A stretch of DNA of 64,000 nt, from contig NC_042515.1 in assembly GCF_900963305.1 (NCBI RefSeq), positions 4,324,377 to 4,388,376 of the forward strand, in the 5' to 3' direction. Source of the stretch: Echeneis naucrates (lineage: Eukaryota > Chordata > Actinopteri > Carangiformes > Echeneidae). A model generated the notes under the pieces. It saw only the letters and a list, made by a program, of their open reading frames with translations, made no database searches and was not told the DNA's origin. The position numbers and the translations under genes were made by a program. Shown piece by piece: positions 1 through 25,455 of the stretch. Numbering within the stretch: position 1 is the first letter of the stretch; each line of letters starts with the position of its first letter.

Positions 1-99
1 GTGGGAGCGAGACTGGTGGCCTGGACACAAACAAGTGTTTATTTATTGGACAGCTATAGTAAGGAAGACAAAGACAGACTGTGACAGCGAGACAGGCAC

Positions 100-15577
<15,478 letters not shown>

Positions 15578-16698
15578 GATGCTGCCTGTTCACCTGTATG
15601 TTTACCTGTCTGTCCACATAGTGTCTCTCCAAAGCCGTCTCATCTGTTCACCTCCGTGTCTCTCTTCAGCAGTTGGAAACTAACTGCTGTGTGTGTATGT
15701 GTGTGTGTCTAACAGGGTGATTCGATGTATGTGTGTGGGCAGATCCTTCGTAATGTTTGAGAAAGCAAATAGAGTGGCCCAACTAGTTTCCTCCTTCGGA
15801 AACAAACAGTCAGTACTCAGCCGGCTCAGTTGAACACAACACAGTAAATGTTCCTTGAGATAATGAAAGGTTATAAACTGAAAACCAAAGACCAAACACA
15901 ATCCAAAAGTTACCAACCAAGCTAAAAGTAAGAGACTTTTTTGAAATAAAAACAAGAACCTAAAAGCACGACACATTAATTTACTGTTTTTCAGTAAACA
16001 CACAACACACAATTCTTCATCCATCATTGATTAAAAATTACTCCAAGTGCATTTAGCTGAACTTAAATTATGAATGCTGTCTTCAATGGATTTGATGGCA
16101 TCATACGTAAATAAAATTGTTGGCACTGCAGGTATATATATTTAAAAAAAATATAAAATCACACTGTAAGCCAAAATAAGTTGAATTAAGTTACTGAAAT
16201 GAAATTAAATGAAGGGAAATGAACCAAATCTATTGAACGGCTCTTTAACACGGCACAAGGATCTGTTTCATACACAGATGCATGTGCCACAAAGCATGCA
16301 TAAAAGCATAGCACAAGTCAAAATAGCTTTGTATCTAGACACACTTTAAACAAAGGGTAAATCCAAGGAATGTGGCGCCACCTTGTGGGGTGTTTACAAT
16401 GAATGCAGATAGGAAATAAAAATCTCATCCACACATCCATCCATTCATCTTCTACGACTATGCCGCCAAGCTGCCAACTCGCCAATACATGCCAAATGAA
16501 ATTATAATCAATATTTAGGAGCTCAAACTCAGATATCCAACCTGTTTGAATGATTCTGATCCAAATCTTATTCTCCAAGTGATTATTTACTGGATAAAAT
16601 TAGTCACCCTCAGCCTGGCTTCGAAATAAAATAAAATAAATAAATAAAATCTCAATATGCTCTGGATTCATCCAAGTCATAATTTCTTTTAATGCACA

Positions 16699-16805
16699 GA
16701 GTGTGGGAAAGCTCTGGAGAGAGGAGCTGAGACTGATTTACATCCTTGACTCCACCAGCAGCCGACTATTCTCCAAAGGGATTTGGCACACTTCAGGAAA
16801 CAGCT
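16699..16805 (+). promoter_or_regulatory. beta1 block, Su(H)/RBPJ-type site upstream of her4 A
   Basis: Starts with 'gtgtgggaaagctctgg' (core GTGGGAA 16703-16709) and ends with 'ggatttggcacacttc'. The same two anchors about 80-100 bp apart recur at beta2-beta5 near the other her4 copies, so the block is duplicated with, or conserved across, the units. A Notch-responsive role is inferred from the RBPJ-type core and the HES context. Confidence 0.55.
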
Positions 16806-17026
16806 GCCTCGACCTCCCACCCTCATGTGTTAAGCTGATCCAGGTGCTTCTATGTAGGCATGGTCATGAATGGATGATCAAAATGTTTGTCAATGGTTCA
16901 AAATTTACTAAAAAAAATGGGAGAAAGCATTGAAGCTAAACTTCCATCATACTTTTCGGCTCTGAAACCTGCCAGAGACAACCAATGGAGCTCTTTCCCT
17001 CCAGATGGTTGGTGACGTCGGGCCCT

Positions 17027-17215
17027 GTTTCCACTACAACACACGTCCAGTATGAGCCACACACGCTCCATTCAAAGTCCTTTTGTGGCTCAGTGACCAA
17101 AGAGCAGGGGAGTGTGGGAAACTGAGAGCAACCTTCAACTCACACTGATGACAGGACACAAGTCAGAAGACTGTGCCACATGGCCACAGCAGCACGAGCA
17201 TTGTGATTATATTCT
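17027..17215 (+). promoter_or_regulatory. Diverged second gamma-like block upstream of her4 A
   Basis: Shares 'gtccttttgtggctca' and 'gtgtgggaaactgag' (core GTGGGAA 17114-17120) with the gamma block 300-500 bp downstream, but the rest has drifted and CACGTG is missing. It looks like an old internal duplication of gamma found only at copy A. Confidence 0.45.
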
Positions 17216-17536
17216 ATTGAAATTCAGCATGGGAACGAAAACGTTATTAAATACACAATTCCATTGGTCTCAAAAAGAAAGTGGTACTTTTCCCTCCTTG
17301 TAAAAGAAGTCATTAAGTTACAATAAGAGTGACACGATTTGTATAAGCTGGTTTGAATGTTACTGGAAAACACAAAAACCACAACATACAAATTACATTT
17401 TGCAACCAATGATGAAATATTTTTTTAATGTGCCACCAGTATATAAAAAAAAAAGACTAAAAATAAAATGCTCAGTCAAACGCACCGATCCCAGCATCAG
17501 GGTGCAGATCTGCTCTCTCCATTGGGTCGGATCTTT

Positions 17537-17700
17537 TTCCATCACAACACAGGCAGCATCTGTCACTGAAGTCCTTTTGTTGTCCATTGACCACAGCTCA
17601 GGGAGTCAGTGTGGGAAACTGAGCTCAGCTTGTTACTCACTGACTACAAGACGGCACGTGTCCAGAAACTCAGCTACATCTGGACAGCAGCAGGATTAGT
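17537..17700 (+). promoter_or_regulatory. gamma block of her4 A: GTGGGAA, CACGTG and E-box
   Basis: A 160-bp block repeated almost word for word upstream of copies A-D. It has an RBPJ-type core (17611-17617), a HES class CACGTG in 'ggcacgtgtcc' (17655-17660), and CATCTG sites. This pairing fits Notch activation plus HES negative feedback. Function is inferred, not shown. Confidence 0.6.
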
Positions 17701-18200
17701 TCTGACTTCACTTTAAATGCCATTAATGGACAACACAGTGTTTTTTCATGTTTTACCATTTTGCTTTTGCTAATGTTGCAATTCTGGTTGTGCTAAATGA
17801 ATATTTCTGGTTCTATATGAATACATTTCTGAATTCATCAAAATGCCGATTGATGGATATACTTTTAAAAGGGCCAGACACAGACTAACTAACTAACTAA
17901 CTCATAAACTAGATATATATTTCCATCAAGTATAATTTTAAAAGTTATTGCATAAATATTTTTCTCCCTCATGTGACAGAATGATCAGAGTGTGTCCATC
18001 CAAAGTCATTGATCCCAGGTCTGCTCTCTCTACAGGGTCACCACTTTCCCAGATTCACTTAGAGCTCTTTCAGTCTCTCTCCATCACCCCCCCAGTCCTC
18101 CACCTGTTCCCCAGAGATCTAACTATTGTCCCCCGGGCATATGTAACACCATTCAGCATGTTGATGCTCCAAATGTCCTATTGTCTCAGCAAGCTGTCTG

Positions 18201-18274
18201 ATTGGCTGAGACTGTGAGAAACTCCAACCAGACCAAGACCCACACATTCATATGGAGATGTGGGACTATAAATA
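18201..18274 (+). promoter_or_regulatory. Core promoter of her4 A (inverted CCAAT and TATA box)
   Basis: ATTGG (inverted CCAAT) at 18201-18205 and TATAAATA at 18267-18274, 67 nt before the ATG. A weak RBPJ-like 'tgtgagaaac' and a CATATG E-box lie between them. The same arrangement precedes all six her4 copies. Confidence 0.8.
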
Positions 18275-18340
18275 GGAGGGATGAAGCCAGCAGAGATCAC
18301 ATTCTCTCTACAGAGACCTCTACAGCACACAGATCCAGCT

Positions 18341-18832
18341 ATGGCACCTACAACCACTGCAGCAATGAGCAACTCTCAGGAGCATCTGACTCTGACCCAC
18401 AAGGTGAATTGGAGATTCAAAACCGAAACATGATTTATCAAAAGGGTTCTTCTTTGACTGCTGACTTTATACAGCAGAATAAGTTTACTCATGACTTTGT
18501 TCTCCTCTCTACAGCTCAGAAAGCCTCTGGTGGAGAAGTTACGCAGAGAGCGAATCAACAGCAGCATTGAGCAGCTCAAGTCTCTCCTGGGTCCAGAGTT
18601 CCTCAAACAGCAGCCAGACTCCAAGCTGGAGAAAGCAGACATCCTGGAGATGACAGTTTGCTTCCTGACACAGCTGCAGCAGCAGAATCTACAGCAGAGA
18701 AGACTCCTGAACCACGTCAACAAGCTGCAGTCTTCCTCTGATAAGAACCTGACTGAGGCTGACTTCTCTCTGCAGACCAGCATCACCAAAGACCAGAGTC
18801 CAGTCCACAGCGCCCCCTGGAGGCCGTGGTAG
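18341..18832 (+). CDS. her4/Hes5-like bHLH repressor copy A, Orange-less
   Basis: HES proteins are nuclear Notch-target repressors that bind N-box/class C sites and recruit Groucho/TLE through WRPW. Exon 1 is 18341-18403 (21 aa) and exon 2 is 18515-18832, joined across a 111-nt GT-AG intron, giving 126 aa. Seen: basic region with the HES proline (LRKPLVEKLRRERIN, from residue 22), helix-loop-helix to about residue 73, the family signature KLEKADILEM, and terminal WRPW (123-126). Human HES5 is 166 aa; here the Orange domain between HLH and tail is absent, replaced by a short Gln-rich link (QLQQQNLQQRR). Only one intron is present; HES5 usually has a second within the bHLH. The protein is the same as in B, C, D and F. 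Confidence 0.92.
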
Positions 18833-18924
18833 ACCCCTACAGACTGGACTCACTACCAGACAAACTCAGACCATGTTGGTCAAACATCACTGGAACTGAC
18901 TTCTGTGAAACTTAAGGACTTGTT

Positions 18925-19857
18925 CTTCTGTATTAACAGAAGGTTGAATTTTGTGTTTTCCTCTCAGTAAGAGGAGATTTCCTGATGGAAACGACAGCAA
19001 TAATATCTTTCAAGTGAAGAAAGAACATTTTTCATGCATGTTGCATGAACACAATTCTGATTGTGTCAACAATCATTATTATACTTTATTCCTGAATTCT
19101 ATGAAACAAAAGACTTGTTCTTCTGTATTATCAGAAGCTTTTCAAATACTTTCGAGTGTTTCAAACTTTCTTGTTTAAAGAAAAATATTTCCTGTGGAAA
19201 TAGTGTTACAGAGTGACATTATCTTTCATACTGAGAAAGAAGCTTTGTAGCTTTCATTGTGATAAAAACAGTTTTGATGTCCTGTTTTATGGACATCATG
19301 ATCTTTACATCACTTTAATCTATCTGATTACTAAAAACTGATCTGTTGTAAGATCACATTGTTCATTGTTTTTTCCTAAACCTTTAGTTAAAATCCTAAT
19401 TTTGCTGTGATATGTTTGTGCTTTACTGAACGTAAAATATAATCCATGATTGATGTTTGTTACCTCCTGAGTAGCATTGATCATTTTGATCAAACACCTT
19501 AATTGTTCAGTTGATGGACGTTCCCTCACTTTATGTGATTATTGAAAACTGATCTGTTTTAAGATCAGCATGTTTATCTTTTTACTGTAAAAGGTTTCAT
19601 GTCACATCGTCACAGTTTTCCAGTGACAATATGACTTTTACATTCTGAGAATTTGCCGAATTTTGTGATTATGAAGAATGTGACCTGTTTTTAGGTCAAG
19701 TTTTACTGTTTGGAACAAACTCTCCTGGGACAGTGACTGCAGTGTCCACCAATACTGTAAATTGTTTGTCTTTTATGAAGACAGTCGTTCCTTTACTCTG
19801 TCTGAGTACAGCGTTTCTTGTAGAAATCTACAAGTTGTTGTTGTGATGTATCATCAC
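18925..19857 (+). other. her4 A 3' UTR hairpin series with K-box-like hexamers
   Basis: About 14 short perfect stems (5-8 bp, small loops) follow one another. Examples: 18925-18942, 18960-18974, 19031-19049, 19059-19074, 19120-19137, 19186-19202, 19276-19297, 19339-19356, 19477-19493, 19549-19568, 19681-19698, 19667-less region excluded, 19767-19783, 19817-19834 (8 bp, 2-nt loop) and 19843-19857. TGTGAT hexamers (K-box type) occur at 19258, 19406, 19534, 19664 and 19842. Post-transcriptional control is inferred. Confidence 0.6.
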
Positions 19858-19904
19858 CTCTAGGTGGAGCCTTCGTAGTCTTTGTGGTTCATTGTGTCCT
19901 GTTT

Positions 19905-19910
19905 AATAAA
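19905..19910 (+). terminator. Polyadenylation signal of her4 A
   Basis: AATAAA in 'gtttaataaacaaacatc', about 1.07 kb after the stop codon and 47 nt after the terminal hairpin. Same wording in copies B and C. Confidence 0.8.
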
Positions 19911-20280
19911 CAAACATCAAGATGAAAATGTAACCATGTCTTTCTGATCCTCTATGAAGTGAAGAAACTTTTCATTTTTACTAAATTAGTTTCAAGCAAT
20001 ATTTTTAATTTTCAATGACACATCAACATAGAAGTTAGCACACTTTAGACTAGTAAATTATGCAATCTATGTGGTAGGATAGTGATTTTTTTTTTTTTTA
20101 TATGGATGAACAATAACTTGTCACATTTCGAGCATATTGTCAAACCAAATTAGAAATTTTGGCTGACACATGCTGCACCATTTCTCTTGGATAACTATGT
20201 GTAGTGGCGTTAAAGCATTTAAAGTTAAACATTTTCCTCTTTAAAGAGCTGCAACAGTGTATCTAATGAGAAGTACAATA

Positions 20281-20440
20281 GGACACACTTCTATTGTTCC
20301 CCCGGTGAAAGCAGCAAATGGATAGTGTGTGGGAAAGCAGAGGAAACTCACTCACAGAGCCCTGAGGGACAACAGAGCCAGACCTTTGACCTGAGGAGAG
20401 GGAAATTTAAAGGGGCATCAGCTCTTAACCTTCCAATTGA
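20281..20440 (+). promoter_or_regulatory. alpha1 block, Su(H)/RBPJ-type site
   Basis: Contains GTGGGAA at 20329-20335 followed by 'actcactcacagagccctg' and 'cctttgacctgagga'. The same order recurs at alpha2, alpha3 and, less fully, alpha4. It is the most distal repeated block, about 3 kb before copy B. Confidence 0.5.
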
Positions 20441-21659
20441 TCCTGAAATACACAAATCATCTTCACAACTTTTTAAGACACTTTTTAGTGTGTGAATGAC
20501 AATGACAATCTTATATCTGCTATGAGTGAACCTGTGTTACAAAAGGTCCCTTCTACTAAGTTCCTTAGAATTAATACCTCATGATATTTGGACTTCAGAC
20601 CGATGAAACAGAATATTGCTGCACAGTTTTTATATCAAGACCAGAGGTAGAGGCAGTGCTAAATCTGTCACCTTTGTAACTTAAAGGAAAGAACTAAACA
20701 TTAAATGTGAAACTATCCCAGAAGAACTGAAGGTAAAGCTAATGTGTATGTAGGAAAGCCCATCTGACGACAATGTTTACTGTGTTGTTTGATCAAAACT
20801 ACTGATGCTTTCGTGTGTGTGCATCTCTGCATCTCCTTAATGTTGCAGCAAATTCTAGTTATTGATTGTAGCCAACTGCTCAAAACTAAGTTTTACAATT
20901 ACATGTAACACAATCAAGCACTAACATCCTCTAACTTCCAACTTCCTAGCACATCATTGTCTCCACCACAACTACAACGTTTAAACAGCACCGCACAACA
21001 GTAAAGTTGTTTGTCAGACTCAAATTGTCAGACGACAGTTTTAAAATCAAAATTTCTTGATGTGAAAAGGCAGCCTTGATACTCTTAATCTAGTTTCCAA
21101 TTTTGGGAAACCATCATGAGATTTACAAAGTCAAAAAGTGTCAATTATAATTACTTTTAGGCGTAGATGAAAACCAAACTAATGTGGCCTGTCTCTTGTG
21201 TTCAGTTTATCTGGGACTAAATTACCTCCATCCAAATTTGATGAGTAGAGGTGTTTTTCAATATAGATCTTGCCAAATTTGGTTTAGGTGCAGAAAAAGT
21301 TTCACTAATTTCAAAGTTGGTTTTTTTTTTTTTTTTTTTGACCCAATCAAGTTAGTTAGCCCAAAAATAGTAAAGCTTTAAAAAGCCTAAGAGTGATTGT
21401 TGTTCAAGCTCTTACATGTGGGGATTTATTTTGTTTTCTTAAGCAATACAACCAATATGTCCTGGTTTCATCTGTAAAATTCAGTTTTCCCTAAATATGG
21501 ACATGAGTTTCAAAAAATGGAGTATGAGAGATTAACGTTTGGGGATATCAGGTTAAAACGATTTATTTCGTCTTTAGCGCGTATTTTACAGATTATACCT
21601 TAAATTAAATCGACTTACTGTGCTTTGCTGATCTAAAAAAAATTATTAAACAAAAAAAA

Positions 21660-21850
21660 AATCGCTCTTCTGTTGGTAGAAGAAAAACCAGAACCAGGAC
21701 CGAAGTGTCGGGAAGTTTGGAGGAATCCTGCACCTGGACAGCGAAAGCCGTTGACGCTCGCTGATGACGTCACTGGGATGCTCGCACGTCATCCCAATGA
21801 CGTTTCTTCGCGTTCCGATCTCCGTCTTCCGGACTTCCGAAGTTTGGAGT
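21660..21850. promoter_or_regulatory. CpG-rich CRE/ETS-like segment without an assigned gene
   Basis: In an AT-rich spacer, this segment has a full CRE palindrome TGACGTCA (21765-21772), an inverted pair of half sites ACGTCAT/ATGACGT (21786-21803), and two CTTCCG motifs near 21826-21839. It is flanked by A and T homopolymers. It reads like a housekeeping-type promoter, but no gene is seen downstream before her4 B. Not present in the other spacers. Confidence 0.35.
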
Positions 21851-22191
21851 CACAAAAAGTTTGTGTTTTTTTTTTTTTTTTTTAGTTTATGTTCATTTGA
21901 TATTGTCTTTTCAAGCGTTGAGAGTTTCAATCAGTTTTAATGTCAATTTCTTCAAAAAAAAAAAAACAACTAAATAAATAAATAAGTCCACTTCCTGTTA
22001 CATTAATTGGGGTCTGAGTTGGCAAAAATCAAAAGTTGCATCCTAATTTTCTAACCCCCAAACCCAGTTAGCAAATGATTAACTAATCAGTTCTCTAAAT
22101 TCAATATATTTTTTTCTTACAAATTATTTTAGTAGTACATTTTCAATTTCACAGTTAAGTAGATGCACGTCTCTTTTCCGCACATGCACCA

Positions 22192-22290
22192 AGTGTGGGA
22201 AAGCTCTGGAGAACAATTATGGCTGACACCGGCCCCACCCGCACTTAAATTATTCTCCAAAGGGACTTGGCACACTTCGTGAAATAATTA
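22192..22290 (+). promoter_or_regulatory. beta2 block upstream of her4 B
   Basis: 'gtgtgggaaagctctggag' (core 22195-22201) through 'ggcacacttcgtgaaa', matching beta1 in order and spacing, 1.1 kb before the copy B start codon. Confidence 0.55.
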
Positions 22291-22528
22291 AATTAGAACC
22301 TCCCACCCACATGTAAGTAGCTGATTCATAGGGCAAGATAATGGTCAGAAAAGAGATGAGACCCTGACTGCACTGTAAATTTCAAACAAGAAGCTAAAAA
22401 TTAGGTAAAGTATTGTTTTTGCTATTTCGAGAGATTTTGCATCGTAAATTCAAATTTTAAAAGCTGTCAGTGTCAACCAATGGGATCTTTTCCCTCCAGA
22501 TGGTTGGCGATGTCAGGCTCTCGGGTTT

Positions 22529-22690
22529 CGATCACAACACAGGCAGCATCTGTCACTGAAGTCCTTTTGTTGTCCATTGACCACAGCTCAGGGAGTCAGT
22601 GTGGGAAACTGAGCTCAGCTTGTTACTCACTGACTACAAGACGGCACGTGTCCAGAAACTCAGCTACATCTGGACAGCAGCAGGATTAGT
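22529..22690 (+). promoter_or_regulatory. gamma block of her4 B
   Basis: Near-identical to the copy A gamma block, with the RBPJ-type core at 22601-22607 and CACGTG at 22645-22650. Confidence 0.6.
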
Positions 22691-23190
22691 TCTGACTTCA
22701 CTTTAAATGCCATTAATGGACAACACAGTGTTTTTTCATGTTTTACCATTTTGCTTTTGCTAATGTTGCAATTCTGGTTGTGCTAAATGAATATTTCTGG
22801 TTCTATATGAATACATTTCTGAATTCATCAAAATGCCGAATTGATGGATATACTTTTAAAAGGGCCAGACACAGACTAACTAACTAACTAACTCATCAGC
22901 TAGATATATATTTCCATCAAGTATAATTCAAAAGTTATTGCATAAATATTTTTCTCCCTCACATGTGACAGAATGATTAGTGTGTCCATCCAAAGTCATT
23001 GATCCCAGGTCTGCTCTCTCTACAGGGTCACCACTTTCCCAGATTCACTTAGAGCTCTTTCAGTCTCTCTCCATCACCCCCCCAGTCCTCCACCTGTTCC
23101 CCTGAGATCTAACTATTGTCCCCCGGGCATATGTAACACCATTCAGCATGTTGATGCTCCAAATGTCCTATTGTCTCAGCAAGCTGTCTG

Positions 23191-23264
23191 ATTGGCTGAG
23201 ACTGTGAGAAACTCCAACCAGACCAAGACCCACACATTCATATGGAGATGTGGGACTATAAATA
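23191..23264 (+). promoter_or_regulatory. Core promoter of her4 B
   Basis: Inverted CCAAT (ATTGG, 23191-23195) and TATAAATA (23257-23264), same spacing to the ATG as in copy A. Confidence 0.8.
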
Positions 23265-23330
23265 GGAGGGATGAAGCCAGCAGAGATCACATTCTCTCTA
23301 CAGAGACCTCTACAGCACACAGATCCAGCT

Positions 23331-23822
23331 ATGGCACCTACAACCACTGCAGCAATGAGCAACTCTCAGGAGCATCTGACTCTGACCCACAAGGTGAATT
23401 GGAGATTCAAAACCGAAACACGATTTATCAAAAGGGTTCTTCTTTTACTGCTGACTTTATACAGCAGAATAAGTTTACTCATGACTTTGTTCTCCTCTCT
23501 ACAGCTCAGAAAGCCTCTGGTGGAGAAGTTACGCAGAGAGCGAATCAACAGCAGCATTGAGCAGCTCAAGTCTCTCCTGGGTCCAGAGTTCCTCAAACAG
23601 CAGCCAGACTCCAAGCTGGAGAAAGCAGACATCCTGGAGATGACAGTTTGCTTCCTGACACAGCTGCAGCAGCAGAATCTACAGCAGAGAAGACTCCTGA
23701 ACCACGTCAACAAGCTGCAGTCTTCCTCTGATAAGAACCTGACTGAGGCTGACTTCTCTCTGCAGACCAGCATCACCAAAGACCAGAGTCCAGTCCACAG
23801 CGCCCCCTGGAGGCCGTGGTAG
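23331..23822 (+). CDS. her4/Hes5-like bHLH repressor copy B, Orange-less
   Basis: Exon 1 is 23331-23393 and exon 2 is 23505-23822, encoding the same 126-aa bHLH-WRPW protein as copy A. The intron is again 111 nt. In this copy alone the in-frame stop in the intron ('acatga' in A, C, D and F) reads 'acacga', so the whole intron is open in frame and a retained intron would add 37 residues between Lys21 and the basic region. Identity with the other copies runs through promoter, intron and 3' UTR, which points to recent duplication or gene conversion. The upstream gamma and beta blocks are present. Confidence 0.92.
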   Translation: MAPTTTAAMSNSQEHLTLTHKVNWRFKTETRFIKRVLLLLLTLYSRISLLMTLFSSLQLRKPLVEKLRRERINSSIEQLKSLLGPEFLKQQPDSKLEKADILEMTVCFLTQLQQQNLQQRRLLNHVNKLQSSSDKNLTEADFSLQTSITKDQSPVHSAPWRPW

Positions 23823-23914
23823 ACCCCTACAGACTGGACTCACTACCAGACAAACTCAGACCATGTTGGTCAAACATCACTGGAACTGACTTCTGTGAAA
23901 CTTCAGGACTTGTT

Positions 23915-24847
23915 CTTCTGTATTAACAGAAGGTTGAATTTAGTGTGTTCCTCTCAGTAAGAGGAGATTTCCTGATGGAAACGACAGCAATAATATCTTT
24001 CAAGTGAAGAAAGAACTTTTTTCATGCATGTTGCATGAACACAATTCTGATTGTGTCAACAATCATTATTATACTTTATTCCTGAATTCTATGAAACAAA
24101 GGACTTGTTCTTCTGTATTATCAGAAGCTTTTCAAATACTTTCGAGTGTTTCAAACTTTCTTGTTTAAAGAAAAATATTTCCTGTGGAAATAGTGTTACA
24201 GAGTGACATTATCTTTCATACTGAGAAAGAAGCTTTGTAGCTTTCATTGTGATAAAAACAGTTTTATGGATTTTCATGATTTTCATCATGATCTTTACAT
24301 CACTTTAATCTATCTGATTACTAAAAACTGATCTGTTGTAAGATCAGATTGTTCATTGTTTTCTCCTAAATCTTTAGTTAAAATCCTAATTTTGCTGTGA
24401 TATGTTTGTGCTTTACTGAACGTAAAATATAATCCATGATTGATGTTTGTTACCTCCTGAGTAGCATTGATCATTTTGATCAAACACCTTAATTGTTCAG
24501 TTGATGGACGTTCCCTCACTTTATGTGATTATTGAAAACTGATCTGTTTTAAGATCAGCATGTTTATCTTTTTACTGTAAAAGGTTTCATGTCACATCGT
24601 CACAGTTTTCCAGTGACAATATGACTTTTACATTCTGAGAATTTGCCAAATTTTGTGATTATGAAGAATGTGACCTGTTTTTAGGTCAAGTTTTACTGTT
24701 TGGAACAAACTCTCCTGGGACAGTGACTGCAGTGTCCACCAATACTGTAAATTGTTTGTCTTTTATGAAGACAGTCGTTCCTTTACTCTGTCTGAGTACA
24801 GCGTTTCTTGTAGAACTCTACAAGTTGTTGTTGTGATGTATCATCAC
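23915..24847 (+). other. her4 B 3' UTR hairpin series
   Basis: Same order of stem-loops as copy A. Where the sequence changes, stems are mostly kept: the 8-bp stem near 24807-24824 has loop 'ac' instead of 'aa', and the copy A stem at 19276-19297 is replaced by a different local stem made of CATGAT and ATCATG (about 24269-24285). The terminal stem-loop is at 24833-24847. Confidence 0.55.
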
Positions 24848-24894
24848 CTCTAGGTGGAGCCTTCATCGTCTTTGTGGCTCAATGTGTCCTGTTT

Positions 24895-24900
24895 AATAAA
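24895..24900 (+). terminator. Polyadenylation signal of her4 B
   Basis: AATAAA in 'gtttaataaacaaacatc', at the same distance from the stop codon as in copy A to within a few bases. Confidence 0.8.
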
Positions 24901-25307
24901 CAAACATCAAGATGAAAATGTTTTTTCCACGTTATTTCTGTTGTATTGATCTTGTATATCATAAGGAATCACAGACTTTCCGTGTCTGTGTTAATGAATT
25001 CCTCTCTCTAAAATGACCCTCTGTTGATCGTGAAGGTGAATGTACCAATGCGAGTGCCCGTAAATTACCAACCTCCTGGTTTACTGAAAAGTTTAGCACA
25101 TTGAGATGTTTGATGACAGCCAGCCACTCTGTTTCTATCTAACAACAAAAGACATTAACACATGAGAGACCACACATCTTTAAAAACCTTTTTCGGCAAC
25201 ATCCATTTGCGGTTAATTGTCAAGTATTTTAATAGAAAATGTCATAATTGAACACTTTTGCTCTTTCAAGAAGTCAGATGTTATATTTAATGTGACGTAT
25301 AATTGAA

Positions 25308-25455
25308 CACACTTCTGTTGCTTCTCCAGTGAAAGGACAGAGTGTGGGAAACCAGGAGAGACTCACTCACAGAGCCCTGAGGGACAATAGATCCCGACCT
25401 TTGACCTGAGGAGGCACAGATTAAAGGAGCTCTGGCTTTAAATGTGCCTTCTTTC
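25308..25455 (+). promoter_or_regulatory. alpha2 block upstream of her4 C
   Basis: Core GTGGGAA at 25344-25350, followed by the shared 'actcactcacagagccctg' and 'gacctttgacctgagga', 2.0 kb before copy C. Confidence 0.5.

Larger units (their letters stand above)
15578..18200. other. Divergent intergenic region between ferlin and her4 copy A
   Basis: Separates the ferlin start codon (15577, minus) from her4 copy A (18341, plus). No supported gene. It holds the first ferlin promoter and a series of her4-type regulatory blocks: beta1 (16699-16805), a diverged gamma-like block (17027-17215) and gamma (17537-17700), each with one GTGGGAA. A partial copy of the her4 proximal promoter text lies at about 17487-17530. 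The ferlin transcription start cannot be placed from sequence. Confidence 0.6.
19911..22191. other. Intergenic region between her4 A and B
   Basis: No supported gene. It holds alpha1 (20281-20440) and a CpG-rich CRE/ETS-like segment (21660-21850) set among long A and T runs. The remainder is AT-rich and differs from the B-C and C-D spacers, so the A-B duplication looks older than the B-C-D ones. Confidence 0.6.

Noticed and set aside
18202-18570. 122-codon plus-strand frame across promoter, exon 1 and intron of her4 copies
   Set aside because: It is out of frame with the bHLH protein and starts upstream of the TATA box.
18376-18789. 137-codon antisense frame over her4 A, repeated at B, C, D and F
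   Set aside because: It is the shadow of the conserved sense exon; its repetition only reflects duplication of the gene, and it has no splice or promoter support.
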